Assembly: GCF_028769735.1 (NCBI RefSeq)
Contig: NC_088178.1
Span: 24,192,357-24,256,356, forward strand
Direction of reading: 5' to 3'
Origin: Zonotrichia leucophrys gambelii
Taxonomy: Eukaryota > Chordata > Aves > Passeriformes > Passerellidae
Length of the DNA stretch: 64,000 bases
Shown here: positions 35,578 to 47,700 of the stretch, piece by piece
Layout: every line of letters begins with the position of its first letter
Numbering within the stretch: the first letter of the stretch is position 1
Notes under the pieces: model-generated
Told to the model about the DNA's origin: nothing
The model's database searches: none
Seen by the model: only the letters and a program-made list of their open reading frames with translations
Made by a program: the position numbers and the translations under genes

Positions 35578-38500
35578 TAACATGGACTGGTCTGAATGGC
35601 TTGTGCCAAATGATGGTTCCTAATTCTGACTCTGCCATATGAGCTTCCTCTCATTAATTTCAGCCTGTTTAAGACCACTCTAAAGTGAGGTGGTTCAGCA
35701 TGTCCATCACAGCTTATTGACCATGGTGTTCTGGAGCAGCACTGGGCTATACTTAAGACACACTGCTCTGGATTTCATTCAGACAGCTCTAGATAATAGT
35801 TAATTAACTCTGGTCCCCAAAAACATTTTAGTTTGCAGGGATCCTTTTAAATATGAAGTAGCACCCGTTGGTAGGTGCCTTCAGAACAGCAGCCTCCCAT
35901 GGCAGATGCTGCCTCAACAAGGAGAGGTCTGCACTGTCACCAGAGGAGGTGTGGATGGGTGCAGATGCACCTGCCCTGATCCACATCCTTGCTGCTGCAG
36001 CCAGGAATCCACTGGTGCACAAGATGGGATGAACAATCAGCTTTTATAGGTTAGTTTTCTAGGTTGTGTGTCTACTCACACAGTAGGTGGGAGCAGCTGA
36101 AATTTCACTGCTGTTCAGTGCATCACCAGTGCTGTTATGTTTAGCACAGAGAGCAGCAGCCTTGGGAGGGAAAGGGTTCCAAAAAAGGAGTCAGCTCCCC
36201 TCAGAGGCTCTTCTGGCAACTTGGGGGTGTGCTCTGTGGGAAGAGGCACCATGGGAAGATGAGGAATTAAAATGCAAATCTTCATACCTGCTTCTATAAC
36301 ATCCTGGCAGCCATTGCACTGGCAGCATTAGCATGATCTGCTTAGTGCTTTTCAACATGCAATGTTCCTTTTTTGTTTACTTCCCGACACACAGCACTGC
36401 TCTGGTTGAACACAAGGCACATAACAAATGGCAGTAGCTGCAGGGCAGCTTGAGTCCTCACAAGTGTAGTCCAGCAGAGCTTTCTTTAGCACGTTGACCA
36501 TGATGTATCTATTGCAGTAAATCTTCTGATTTGGCCACAGCTCTGGGTGTTCTGACAAGAAGATTGAAAAATGGAATTGACTTTTATTTTCTTTGGGGGT
36601 TTTTTCTACAGGCCTTTGTTTTTCTTCTAGGCTGAAAATAATCTGAAAAATTTAACTGCAGGTTAGTTCAGTTATTTCAGGCAGAAGTGAAACCTTCATC
36701 TACAGGAGTCTAGGGTGCCTAGCTTGAATTTTCATCTCGTGTTTCACGAGCTTTTACTACTTACTCTATCCCTCAAATTCATGATGATGTTCTTACAATA
36801 TATTTTCAAGACTTAGGATATTCAGTGTTGTTTTCATAGGATAGGGAATGTCTTTGGACAGAGAGCCATTACTTCATCAGCAAGGAACAGTATTCTTTTT
36901 GTTTCATTCCATCTCCAGGCTTTTGTCTTTCTGTTTGAAGATATAAGAAATTTGCTAGATGATCTTCTGACACATTCTTGGGTAGTTTTTTTTGCCTATG
37001 CTTTTTCTTTCTGTACAAGGTGCATAAATCTTTGATCACTAAAATACTTTAAAGGAACCATTCTTTAAAAAAAACTTGTGTAGATGCCTTGAGGACATCA
37101 CCCCTACGTGTTGTTTTAAGAGGTGATACAAGTACAAAAGAGCCATATTTGCAAAAAAAAAAATTGTGTTCCAAATTATCTGTGCTGTTTTTGAAAACAG
37201 AATTTCATCTGCCAAGGTTTTCAGGCCTGTTATCAAGGCATTGTGCAACATTAGTGAATTTCAGGATGCATATTCATTCCTCACATGGAATTCAGAGTTA
37301 GTAAATCAAATTCAGTCCTCTGCCAGAAGCAGTTCATGTTTTTAAGGTTCTTAGAACATGGAGAGTAACAAAATGGAAATGCACTGAGGTCATAGCCAGC
37401 ACATCTTTCTGGATCATCATGTAAGCATGCTCTTCATTAGGCCCCTGGACTGGTTTTTTGGGAGGGGAGGGATGGAGGTATGCCAGTAGGCTGCAGGAGG
37501 AATGACTGGCTTTTCAGGGGTTCTTTGCTTTTTCCTTATTAACAATCAATAGAGGTATTTTTTCGGGCAGTGAAAGCTATATTGCAAAAAAACCCCAGTG
37601 AACTCTTAAGCTATTGCTTTAGCAGTGAAGATGTGAAACAGTTTAGATTTTGCCTGCTTTTTAGACTTGTCATTGTTTCTGTTGAAAATTTTGTGGCTTT
37701 AATAAATCTAAGCTAAGCATGCTCTATTTTGTTATGCCTTTAAAAAATGTGCTGTTCTTTCTGTTAAAAGTCTGGTTTGTCTTCATATATTGTAAGTTTG
37801 CTTCCTTCTTGCTGGGCTGAATTATCAGGCAAATCAAAAAAAAGTCAGAATAAAAAGCTGTAGGGAGAGCTTGCTTCAAGAAAAATAGAAAAGGTCATAA
37901 ACCAAATCATGATTAAATAGTTCTCCTGGCAAAACCATAGTAGAAAATCTCAAATGTATTTCTGAAGCTAGGTAGCATTGAATTGGCTCATGTAAAAGAT
38001 TCTATTTCCCTTGTCAAGGAGCTGCAAAGTTGGGGTTTTTTTTAGGATAATGTTGAGTCTTCTGAAATGTTTTTTTCAAGGAGTTAAAAGGTATAGAAAG
38101 TCTTTTTAAACATACTGGATCTCTCCAATAAAATTCATAACCTGAACTCTTATTCATTTTAAATTTGGTTAAACAATGACAGGAGTAGACATCTGCTCCA
38201 AGTCTTTTTGCAGCCTTAGAACAGTAGTAGGAGTTTTTAATAAAATTGGTTTATGAAGTTGCCCCCTCGCTTTGGGAAGGCACATGTTAAAACAAGCATA
38301 TTCCTTTACTAAAAAACTATGCTAATTTGGTAGTACACCGCTCTGAGTTGAATAGGAATGACAGCTTCTAAGACAGCCTTTAATTTGGTATTCAAAACCA
38401 AAATCGTAAACTTGGGTTTTGTTTGGTAGCTTCTCAGAACAGGCAGGATATACAGTAGCATTTTTTAAAGATGCTAATCACTTGAGAGAGGAGATGGAAG

Positions 38501-41500
38501 TCAGGCATACATTTTAATTATGGGGGAGGGGTTGCAATAGCAAAAATGGTTTGGGTTTTTTTTTTTCCACTGCAGAGATTTTAAGGGAATGAGACAAGGA
38601 AAAACAAGACTGAAGATAGTTGCCTTCATTTGGCAGGGGTGTTTAATAAAAGCAGAACTTGTGGTTGTAAAGTGTGCTTATTAAATTCTTCATTTACACT
38701 ACCTAATTAATTCTAGCATTTTAAATTAACAGTGAAACTGGTCCCTGCTGTACCATTTCATAGCTACAGCATATTTCGTCCAACAACCCAGTTGTTCAGG
38801 TTTAATCAGCTGCGCTCAAAAAATGAGAAGGAACTTGGGTTAAAAAAACCCAGCTAAGTGGCATAAACATTTTAGAACAGCATTAGATGAGAGGAGGTGA
38901 CTTCAGGGAGGAAACCTATGGCTTCAGATGGATGTGAGAGAGGCTCAGCACTAACCAGAAATGCTAAGCTAGAGAGTGTTGCAGATGCTCTTTATTTCTT
39001 ATTTTGTCTGAAGAAAACCAGTGACAAATATCTTCATCGCTTGAGGGAGAGGGCTTGAATTCATGGGAATTTTCAGAGAAGAAATGCTGAACTTGTTTTG
39101 TCCTGTGTTTGCAAACAAAAGATCCAGTCAGTGTAGTGTCCGTCAGATACTGTAAGAGCTGCTGGCCCTCTGAGTTGTCCTTGTTGACATAGATGGTGTG
39201 TGGGAGAAGGGGATGTTTGTTACTAATTTTTTTAATTCATTTGGTAGCTTTTTCTTTCCTTTTTTTTTTCCTTTTTTGTTTTTTTGTAATTTACCCAGGA
39301 ACTTACCTCTTTGAATCTTCAGATGATTGGTATCCAAAAATCTTTGGCTTGCAAATCTTTGGCATCTTCAAATGATCCAGGAACGCTGTAAAGCAGAATA
39401 TTTATTGATACAAGATTTCTGTGCATCCCTTAAGTTATGGCAGGGTTTGCATAATTCTACTGTGTGGTACAATTTGATGTTCTTTGCATGTATAATCAGG
39501 AACTTGGTTGTTCCTCTGCCCAGAATGTAACTCTGTTGGATTTAGGTTTTTTTAATTGTTCTTTTTTTGATTTTTCAATTCCTTTAAGATTATGTACAAA
39601 GACCGAAGCCTTTCACTTTAGTTTCAGATATTTATAATATTACTGATGCAGGTTTAGATGAGAACTGCAGTTCAGAAATAATCATGACATTGTAAGTATA
39701 ATTTAAATATCAATGACTGACAAGGACAGAAGGAAATACTGACTGCTTTACCTGTAGCCTTTGCTAGAAGTTGTGGATTGTCCACTCCTTTCTCCTTGGG
39801 ATGTTCAAATGTAGGATCCAAGAACCAAAACCTACTAAAATGGCAGAATCAGAAATCATGCGGTGTTATGAGAGTACTGGAAGGTATTTTTCACATGAGA
39901 AGTGTGCAGTGCTCATTCCTCTGTGGAAACCAATAAATTGTTGACCTGGGAAGGCTGTTCTGCTCCTTCAATCCAGAAGTTTGTCCACACTGAGTTGGTA
40001 TTATGTGCCATCTAGAAAAAAAATATTTCCAACTTTCCTGTAAAATAAGAATCCCATATTGAAATGCTGCTGCTGTAAAAAGCAAAGACCCAGATTTTAT
40101 TTAACCAAATGATGGGGAACTAGTGTGTTTCTATCTAGAACATGCTGTTCAGAGCTGCAAGTTTGCAGTTTGCTGAAATTTGGAGCTTAATTAAGCAGCC
40201 TTAATTTCAGCATCTGCATTTGGAAAGCAAGGGATGGAGAAGTTCTGTATCCTCAGGAGCAGAAGCCATTAATTGCACACTGGTGATGCCCAGGGAGGCA
40301 GGAATGGTCATGTTCTCCAGGAGGGAATTTCTGGGGTCTAATGCAGTAGGAAGAGAACACTGAAGCTTTCCCTGCTAAGCAGACATCACCTAGTATTGGC
40401 CCAGTGTTGGCAGCAGCCAAGTTTTATGTATTTAATTGGAGTTTTTGAGGCATGGTAGAGTAGATAACCAGGAGGTCCCAATGGGTCCATCTGGTTTGGA
40501 GTCAAAGGAGGACTGGAATCTCATCATAATATAAAGAGATAAAGCAAGAATGGGAAAAAATAGCTAAATTTAGTTCTAGGGAACAGCCTTTGGTAAGGCA
40601 GTTTGTGACAATACCTAACTGCTGCATGGTAAAGTCTGCAGGTGAAACACTTAAGCTGGAAATTGCAGAGATATTAGTGAAATTGTGCTGCTTTGTCAAG
40701 GGGAGAAAAGATTTATTTTTATTTAAGGGAAATAGTTCACAGCTATTTATGCTTAGAAGCTGCAGGTAGAACATGTATTCACTGAAAAATTCACATACAA
40801 AGGCTGGTGATGTTTCATCTATCTTTTCTTTAATAATTTTGTAAAATGGTGCGCCAAAAGTGGCCTGTGGAAAGAGAAAAAAAAGCTCCATATACAGATT
40901 AATATCATTTACAGTGAAACCCAGCATTAAAGTGCCTGATCTAACTGGAAATCTAACCTGAGCATAAACTACTTCTGCATTTGATGTCCAGTTCACTGGT
41001 TGTGCTTTGGAAGTGCCTTCCATTTTGAGATATTCCTGGTTCCAGCGGTTTTCCCCACGTAAAATACATTAAACAGATAGGATTATAGAATGCAAGGATT
41101 ATGTTAGATAAGACTTATAAACTCTTTAGAAAGTATGTAAACACTCATGCCTCCTAGCATAAGCCCACCTAATAACAGGGTTTAGGAGAAAAATACCTTG
41201 TAGAGGTAGTTTATTCCCTTGTTGACTTGGAAGGGGTTTTTGGTAATTCTCTGTAAAGCAGTGGTAACTAGTCACTGATCTGATCATTTATTTGGCTCAG
41301 ATCTTGTTGGACTGAGTGTTAGCAGCAATTTCATTGCTCTGGTAGAAGAGAATTAATACAGTCCTTCAGAACAGGAGGGAAAATGATTTCATGCAGTGGT
41401 GTTCACCATAAATTGAATATATATTTCTGGCATTTGGCTTGATTGCATTTAAAGGTCATATTTAGTAGTGCCCCTCAAATTGATTGTATAGGGAATCTCT

Positions 41501-43550
41501 GTAAGAAGCTGTGGAGTTCTTGCATTTGACTTCCTTGAAAGCAAAAGACTTGGTATTTGCTGAAATAAGAAAAATATTTATACAGCAGAGTACTCAGCTA
41601 GGGTTCTTTTGTCTGAAAAAATAATACCAAATTAGGTGAATTGCCTTAGGTTTTTTTAGAAATGACTGTACATTGGCCCCACTGTACTTATTAGGTAAAG
41701 GAGATGTGTATGGAAGTTACTTCTTTATGTTGAATGCATAGACAAATGCAATGAGGAAAGAGTGGTCAGAGCAGTATTAGTGCAGCTGAAAGTCAAGTGC
41801 CCAGAGAAGCATAAGTCTAAGATTATGTAGTTTGGAACAGAAAAGAAAAAATTCTTTCTGCTCATCAGATGGAATACAGACTATGCTTTAGTTTTTCGTT
41901 TTATGCAGAGAATGAAATATTAAAAGATATGTGGAAAACCAGACATGTTTCAGAGTCTTTTAAATTTGAAATCTAGAATTATTTTTAAAGGACTAAATAT
42001 ATGGCTCTGAGTGTTATTAAAGACCTTTGATAAATTGATCTTAATTTCATAGCCTAGTTATTTTTACAGCTTATTTCCTGAAGTATATTCTGTTCTGGAG
42101 CAGAGATAAACGTAATTTCCATGTTGCATATCCTATTTTAAGGGCTGCAGATTCAAGACAATCCCCAAATATTGATTATTTTAATGAACATTTGCATTAA
42201 GTATCTGAACTTAGCACTGTGGGGGAGGAGACACAGAAATGGTAGCGAGTGTCTCAGTGCTGGATCTCTGAAATGTTTTTTTGTGTGGTTTGATGTCTGT
42301 GCTGAACACTGAGGAGAATGGTCAAATTAGCATCCATCGTTTTCTTTATCACTTCTCTGCAGTCGCCTGGTGCAGACTCTGTGCCGGCGAACAAAAGAAT
42401 TTTGATTTTTTGATTATTGGAAAAAAGCAATTGAAATGAGTGTTGGGGCAAATAGGCAGAGAGCAAGCAGGCACATGGCCCTTGTGCTGCAAAAGAGCTT
42501 TCTAATTAACTTCACTGGTTTCAATCCTGAGCTGCTTCTGCAGTGTATTAAATGCCTCTAATGCATATTTAGTGTGTTCTACAGTTTTTGCTGCTTGGTT
42601 TGAGTAAATACCATCACCATCCTATCAAGCCCAGTGTGGAAGGATTACCAGGGCGATTTTCCTCAACAGCACAAGCACGCCTGCATCTCTGAGCTCACGA
42701 CCTCCTGATACAAGGTTACTTGTGAGGCTTTCCAGGGTGTCTGCTGACCTCCTGCTCTGAGCCTTTTTTCCATCCCTCTGTCGCCTGCCTGCGTTGAGGA
42801 GAAGCCATCTGCCAGGGGACAGCCAGTGGCATGGCTCAGGTGCAGCCCTCTCTTGGTGGCACTCCACCCTTCACTTCCAGTGTTCTCTCTCCTTTTTGGA
42901 TCATTCTGCCCTCTCCTCCAGAAGCCCAGACCCTGTCCTTCAGCACTTTGCACAGCTGCTTCTCTCTAACTTTTTTTTTCCTTTTAGCTGAAGGAGAAAG
43001 GGGAAGAAAGGAATGTGAGTGCCAGGAAAGCTCTGGGAGCCTGTCAGCCACTAGCAAGGCACTTCCAGCTGAGGCAGGGTCCTGTGGGGCAGCAGCAGAC
43101 AGCACACCCAGGTACCTGTCAGGGCTCCAAGGCTGGTTTTCCCAGTGTTTCTCCATTCCCTGCTGCTCAAGGAGTTCTGCCCTCCAGCCATACCGGTGAG
43201 CTGTACTGTGGCTGTCACCTCTGCCTGCTTCCCCTGTGCTTTTGCTACACAGCTTGTCCAGGAACAGAAGTGACCTGTGTAAAACTAGTCCAAATGCTTT
43301 GGAAAGTGATCTGCCTGCTGCTTTCCATCTTCACAAGGCTTATTTTCACCACCACTGCATGAGGAGTTTCTTCTTGACTTTGAGGGTGTTCAGTAAACTC
43401 GTGACCAGGGTTGCTTGACCTGCCTGCAGTAGCTCATTCTCTGAATCAGTGAGCCAGGGAGTCCTTGTCCCTTCTGTCTTGCAGAGCTGATCCATCATCA
43501 GCTGAGTTCCCCCTAGCAAGTTTTGTTTTCTCTTCTGTCAAAAGAGTTTT

Positions 43551-43573
43551 GCCAAGGTGATCTTCACCTTGGC
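43551..43573. repeat. Perfect 10-base-pair hairpin in intron 2
   Basis: GCCAAGGTGA (43,551-43,560) and its complement TCACCTTGGC (43,564-43,573) flank the three-base loop TCT. Confidence 0.85.
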
Positions 43574-44670
43574 TTCTGGGAATGGTCAACCTGAGACCTT
43601 CAGACCGGGATTGGGATCCGCTGCTCCTAGGAGTGTCAATGTCCTCAGCATTCCTGCCTCTCCTCTGTCTTCTGCTACCTCAGTTCGTGTGCAGTCCCTA
43701 AACTGATCAAAGTCATCTTTCAGTTTCCATCCCCTCAGAATACATCGTTCAGATTTTTGCTTTTGGGGTTATTCTGTGACTTGAGGGAAGACCCATTTGC
43801 ATGATCAAGCCAACCTCTTTCCTATCTGTTTGTCAAATGAGATGCAGTTTGTCAAGGGCCAAGTTCCTTTTGGGATATTTACTCCATGGAGGTCTTGCCT
43901 GGGCTTAAATCCTTTTTATCTCTTTTGCTTCCAGAAAGCTTCAGAAATTCAATCTCACTTCTTGGAAACTTTTAAACTGAGTCGCCTTTACAGTTAAAAC
44001 TTAGCTTCTAATTTTGCTGTTAAACACAAGGATATATGGAGAGGGTGTTTTCTACACCCTTAACACTGCTCACCATTTCTTTTCTCCTGCATAAAACATG
44101 GTTTCTCTTGCTGCCTGAGCTGGGAGCCCAGCAGCCTTTGTGTGCAGCTCACTGGCAGTCCTGTGCTTAGAGTCAGCACAGATAACCATCTCGGGAATCT
44201 GGGCTATTGGAAGTTGCTCTGATGCACAGTCTTTGCCAACAAATCTCTGGATTGCATCAGCATTCTCTTCATGTCCTGTGCTTCATTCCTGGAATAGTCA
44301 CTGATAGGGTACTGCAGCCTCTGACTTTTCAAACTGTTTGTGATACAGCCTGAGTTTTGTTTGGGCTCTTCTGGATCTCTCCACATCTATTAAGAAATGT
44401 TTTGCTCAGGTACCATGTTTCCCACTACTGTGATGCCACTATCTCGTGGTCACTCTACACTCATTCCTGCAAAATTCTTGTTCTATGGAAAGACAAGAGA
44501 GAAAGCAAGCATCATGGCCAGTTCATTTTTCTGGCTTTGCTCACTGGCATTGCTTTGGCTGACTCACTGCTGTATGTTGCTGGATTCCTGAGCAGGATCC
44601 ATCACTGACTTTGCAGATGTTGCTGCTTGTCCCTGCTAGGAATTTCAGTGCAAGTTACTGACTTGCAGGT

Positions 44671-44735
44671 GCTGCTGGAGGCAGGATATTGGACCAGGCA
44701 GACCTCTGCTCTGACAGTTCTGCTGTTCTTATGAC
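44671..44735 (+). mobile_element. Decayed CR1-like LINE 3' end
   Basis: The segment reads GGCAGGATATTGGACC, then a GACCTCTGCTCTGACAG stretch, and ends TGTTCTTATG. This is close to the known sauropsid CR1-family 3' terminus (aggatactgggctagatgg, then a tctgacccagtatgg stretch, then gttcttatg). It is diverged by perhaps a quarter of its positions and lacks a visible reverse-transcriptase frame upstream. It is therefore a short, old fragment in the + orientation. The match is from memory of the consensus. Confidence 0.5.
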
Positions 44736-47700
44736 TCTCAGCATCTGTTTAATCAGTGGAATATATCAGCTTGAGGGGCAAAAAAACTGAACACTTATTA
44801 CTTTTATTCACAAGAGCCTAAACTGCCTTTTTTTTTTCCAGTTAGATGATTTTCAAGGGGTGTTGCAAAAGCAGATGGACAAAAAGCTGCGTCATACTCA
44901 CCTGCAAGCAAACAAATGGCAGCATTGCCAGTGTGATTAATTGTTGCTGTACTAGAGGGACTGCTGTTCCTGCAGTGCAAGCTCTAATCTCCCTGCTGCC
45001 CTATTCAGATAATTGTGCTCACACACATTTGGAAGCACCTTAAGTTAGGTATCAACAGGCTCCCTTCCTCTTGCTGCAGAATTCTAGGACCCAAAAAACG
45101 AGGCTGCCTCCTCCTTCCCTGGGAAGCTGTTGGCTGGATGGAGGGGGTGTATTGACTTTGCTGGCTGTGAGGATGGTAGGTAGGGCATGAGAAGATAGGA
45201 CATGTAACAAGAAGTATTCTCCAGCAGTTCCTTTTTTAGACTCCTCTGTTCTCCTACTTGCTGTATCTGTGTCATTTCTATTTACCAGTGCATATCTTTG
45301 CCCAGTTCTGTTTCTTTAAACATTTTCCTGCTCTAGAAGCCACTGTGTTAACCAAAAAAAAAAAAAAACCAAAACCCAGCCCCAAACATGAACAGCTTGG
45401 GAGCTTGACTGGTAACATATTTTTCCCTTGTGCTTTCTGCTGCATTGGAGTAGCTGCTCTGGTGCCTTCATTTTGGTTGTTGGTAGTATTGAGGCACTCC
45501 TTTGCTCCAGGTAAGGTATTTTGCCAAAGTGGAAACAAAAGGAACAAGTTCATTGACCACCCACCTGCTTAATACTGTGAAAAACCTTTTATAAGAGTAG
45601 TATATCACAGAAATTGCAGTTTTTAGTGGTGGTTAGCCAACAATGGCAGAAATCTGCCATCTTGAAAAGAGCAGAATTTTTATGCTGGAGAAAATTTACT
45701 GAGGAGCATATTCATGCTAATATTCTTCTCAAAAAAATTACCGAGATTAAGTGATAGAACTAAGTAGTATGTGCACACAAAGTCATAATATTTTCTCCTT
45801 GAAATGGTTTTCATTACTTTTGTTACCTGCAGGTACCTAAAAGGAATGTTTTAAACATTTGAAACCCAACTTAAATTCCTGCTCTTGCTTTAAAATTCTG
45901 GGAGGTTCTGCCTTAAAGCTGAAACAAATTTATGGTGAGGCTCCCTGCAGTCTATATATCAATGCATAGCGAAATTTTTACAGGTAGCATGTTTTGGAAT
46001 ATGATGAAGTAGCTTTACCTTTCTCAGCATCTTCCCAGATGCTGTGTAAAGTCATCTACGTAAATCTAACTATTACAGATTAACCTTCTTAGCTGTCAGG
46101 TTGCAGCTTTTTTTTATGTTTCTGCTGATCAGATTAAAAATGCTGCAGTCACGAGTTGTGTTGTTAATATTAAATTTTGTATTTCAGTCTGTAATAAATT
46201 ACTTTCCTCTGTGCATTGGAAAAAGTGGTTAGTAGAGCTCAGAGTTTAATTAGTAGGCTGTTGATGAGACAGAACAGGTATTGAGAGTCATTGTTCTGAA
46301 TTACTGTGAAATTTGTTAGTATTGTTATGGCTTTTGTTTTTTGCTGTTTGACAGAGGCTGAGGTACAAAACCTTAAATGTCGCTGAATTAAATCATTTAA
46401 TGATAAAATTACCAGGGCCTTTTGAGTTTGCAGTCAAACAGGTTTCAGATATTGATGTTGCAGTATAATATTATGTCCTGGTTAATATGCTTGTTTTGCA
46501 AAACATGCTCTTGTTTTTTTCCAGTTCTATGTTCCTCTGCCATTTCCTTTAGACTGGAAGCATTACTGCCACCATTTCTACATGAAATTATTCCAAGTTT
46601 GCTGATGCACTGGCTTTTCCGGATCTTGGCTGTGTATTTCCCATGTTCTCTGCTTGCTTCCTTCTTATTGATAAGAGCATATTTTTGGCCTTTTTATTAA
46701 AATCTCTAGCCTATGAACCAAGATTTTTGTTGAGGCAGGACTCTTTCCTCTCTGCAGTTCTCTGACACTTCATGAAAGTGGAACCTTGGGCTGTGTGCAG
46801 GCTCTGTCCTGGTTCTGTCCTTTTGCTTTTTTCTACCACTCACTGCCATCGCTTTCTAGTGGAACTTCTCATAAACTTTGGCTGTCTGGCATTGCCCTTT
46901 TTCATACAAGTCTGATACATTTGGCACTAAAATGTAAAAGTTTGGTACATTTGCACCAAAACTCTCTATGTGGTATGGTATGGGTTCACTGTACTCTGAA
47001 CTTACTGTGCCTTTGGTTGAAGCCTAATTATTGAGCAGTGAATAATAATCCCTCTTTCTTTTGGTTTGCCTTCAGCTTCTGCTCCATTGTTCAGTATTAA
47101 ATTTTTAGTTGCATTCTACTTTCATCTAAATCTCAGAAGTGCCAGCATTTGGGATGATATGCAGGAGGGAAGATACATGTGCTGTAATGAAGCGTGTGCC
47201 TCTTCTGTGACCTGCTGGCTCGTGCTCTTGGAGTGCCTTTTCTCTTTGGTTCCAGACAATGATTCTTTCTACCCTTCTGTAATTTCATCTTTTTTTGAGT
47301 AACAATATTAAAAGCAGCACTTCTAATATTTCATCTTCAGTCATAGTCTTTACACATTTGAAATATCTGTAGGCTTTTGTATCTCACTTTGGTCAGATTT
47401 CATCAAAGGATACCATATTTTAGTGTTTTACCACTGAACACTTCTAAGGTTGTATCTTAAGTCACTCTTGAGCATTAGGTCTTATTTTTAAAATGTCGTG
47501 ACTGCAGAAATTTGCCTTCAGTTCATTGCCTTCCTTTTCTCTGGTACATCCATTCCTTGTTGGAGTTGTGGGGTCTTTACCATTCTTTCTGTACTGCTTG
47601 TCCAGTGATGCTGCGTCCTTTCTCCCCAGCATGACATCCCCTCTTTGGGATGAGGACTGCTTCCCACAGCATCGTGCATGCTTAATATAATGCAGTGACT

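Noticed and set aside
40502..41023. 173-codon open frame on the minus strand in intron 2
   Set aside because: No recognisable domain, no splice or promoter context, and AT-rich composition like its surroundings; most likely chance.
41083..41140. Possible reverse-strand CR1 3' end (ATTATAGAATGCAAGG region)
   Set aside because: Only a weak resemblance to the CR1 terminus with several gaps; not enough to call.
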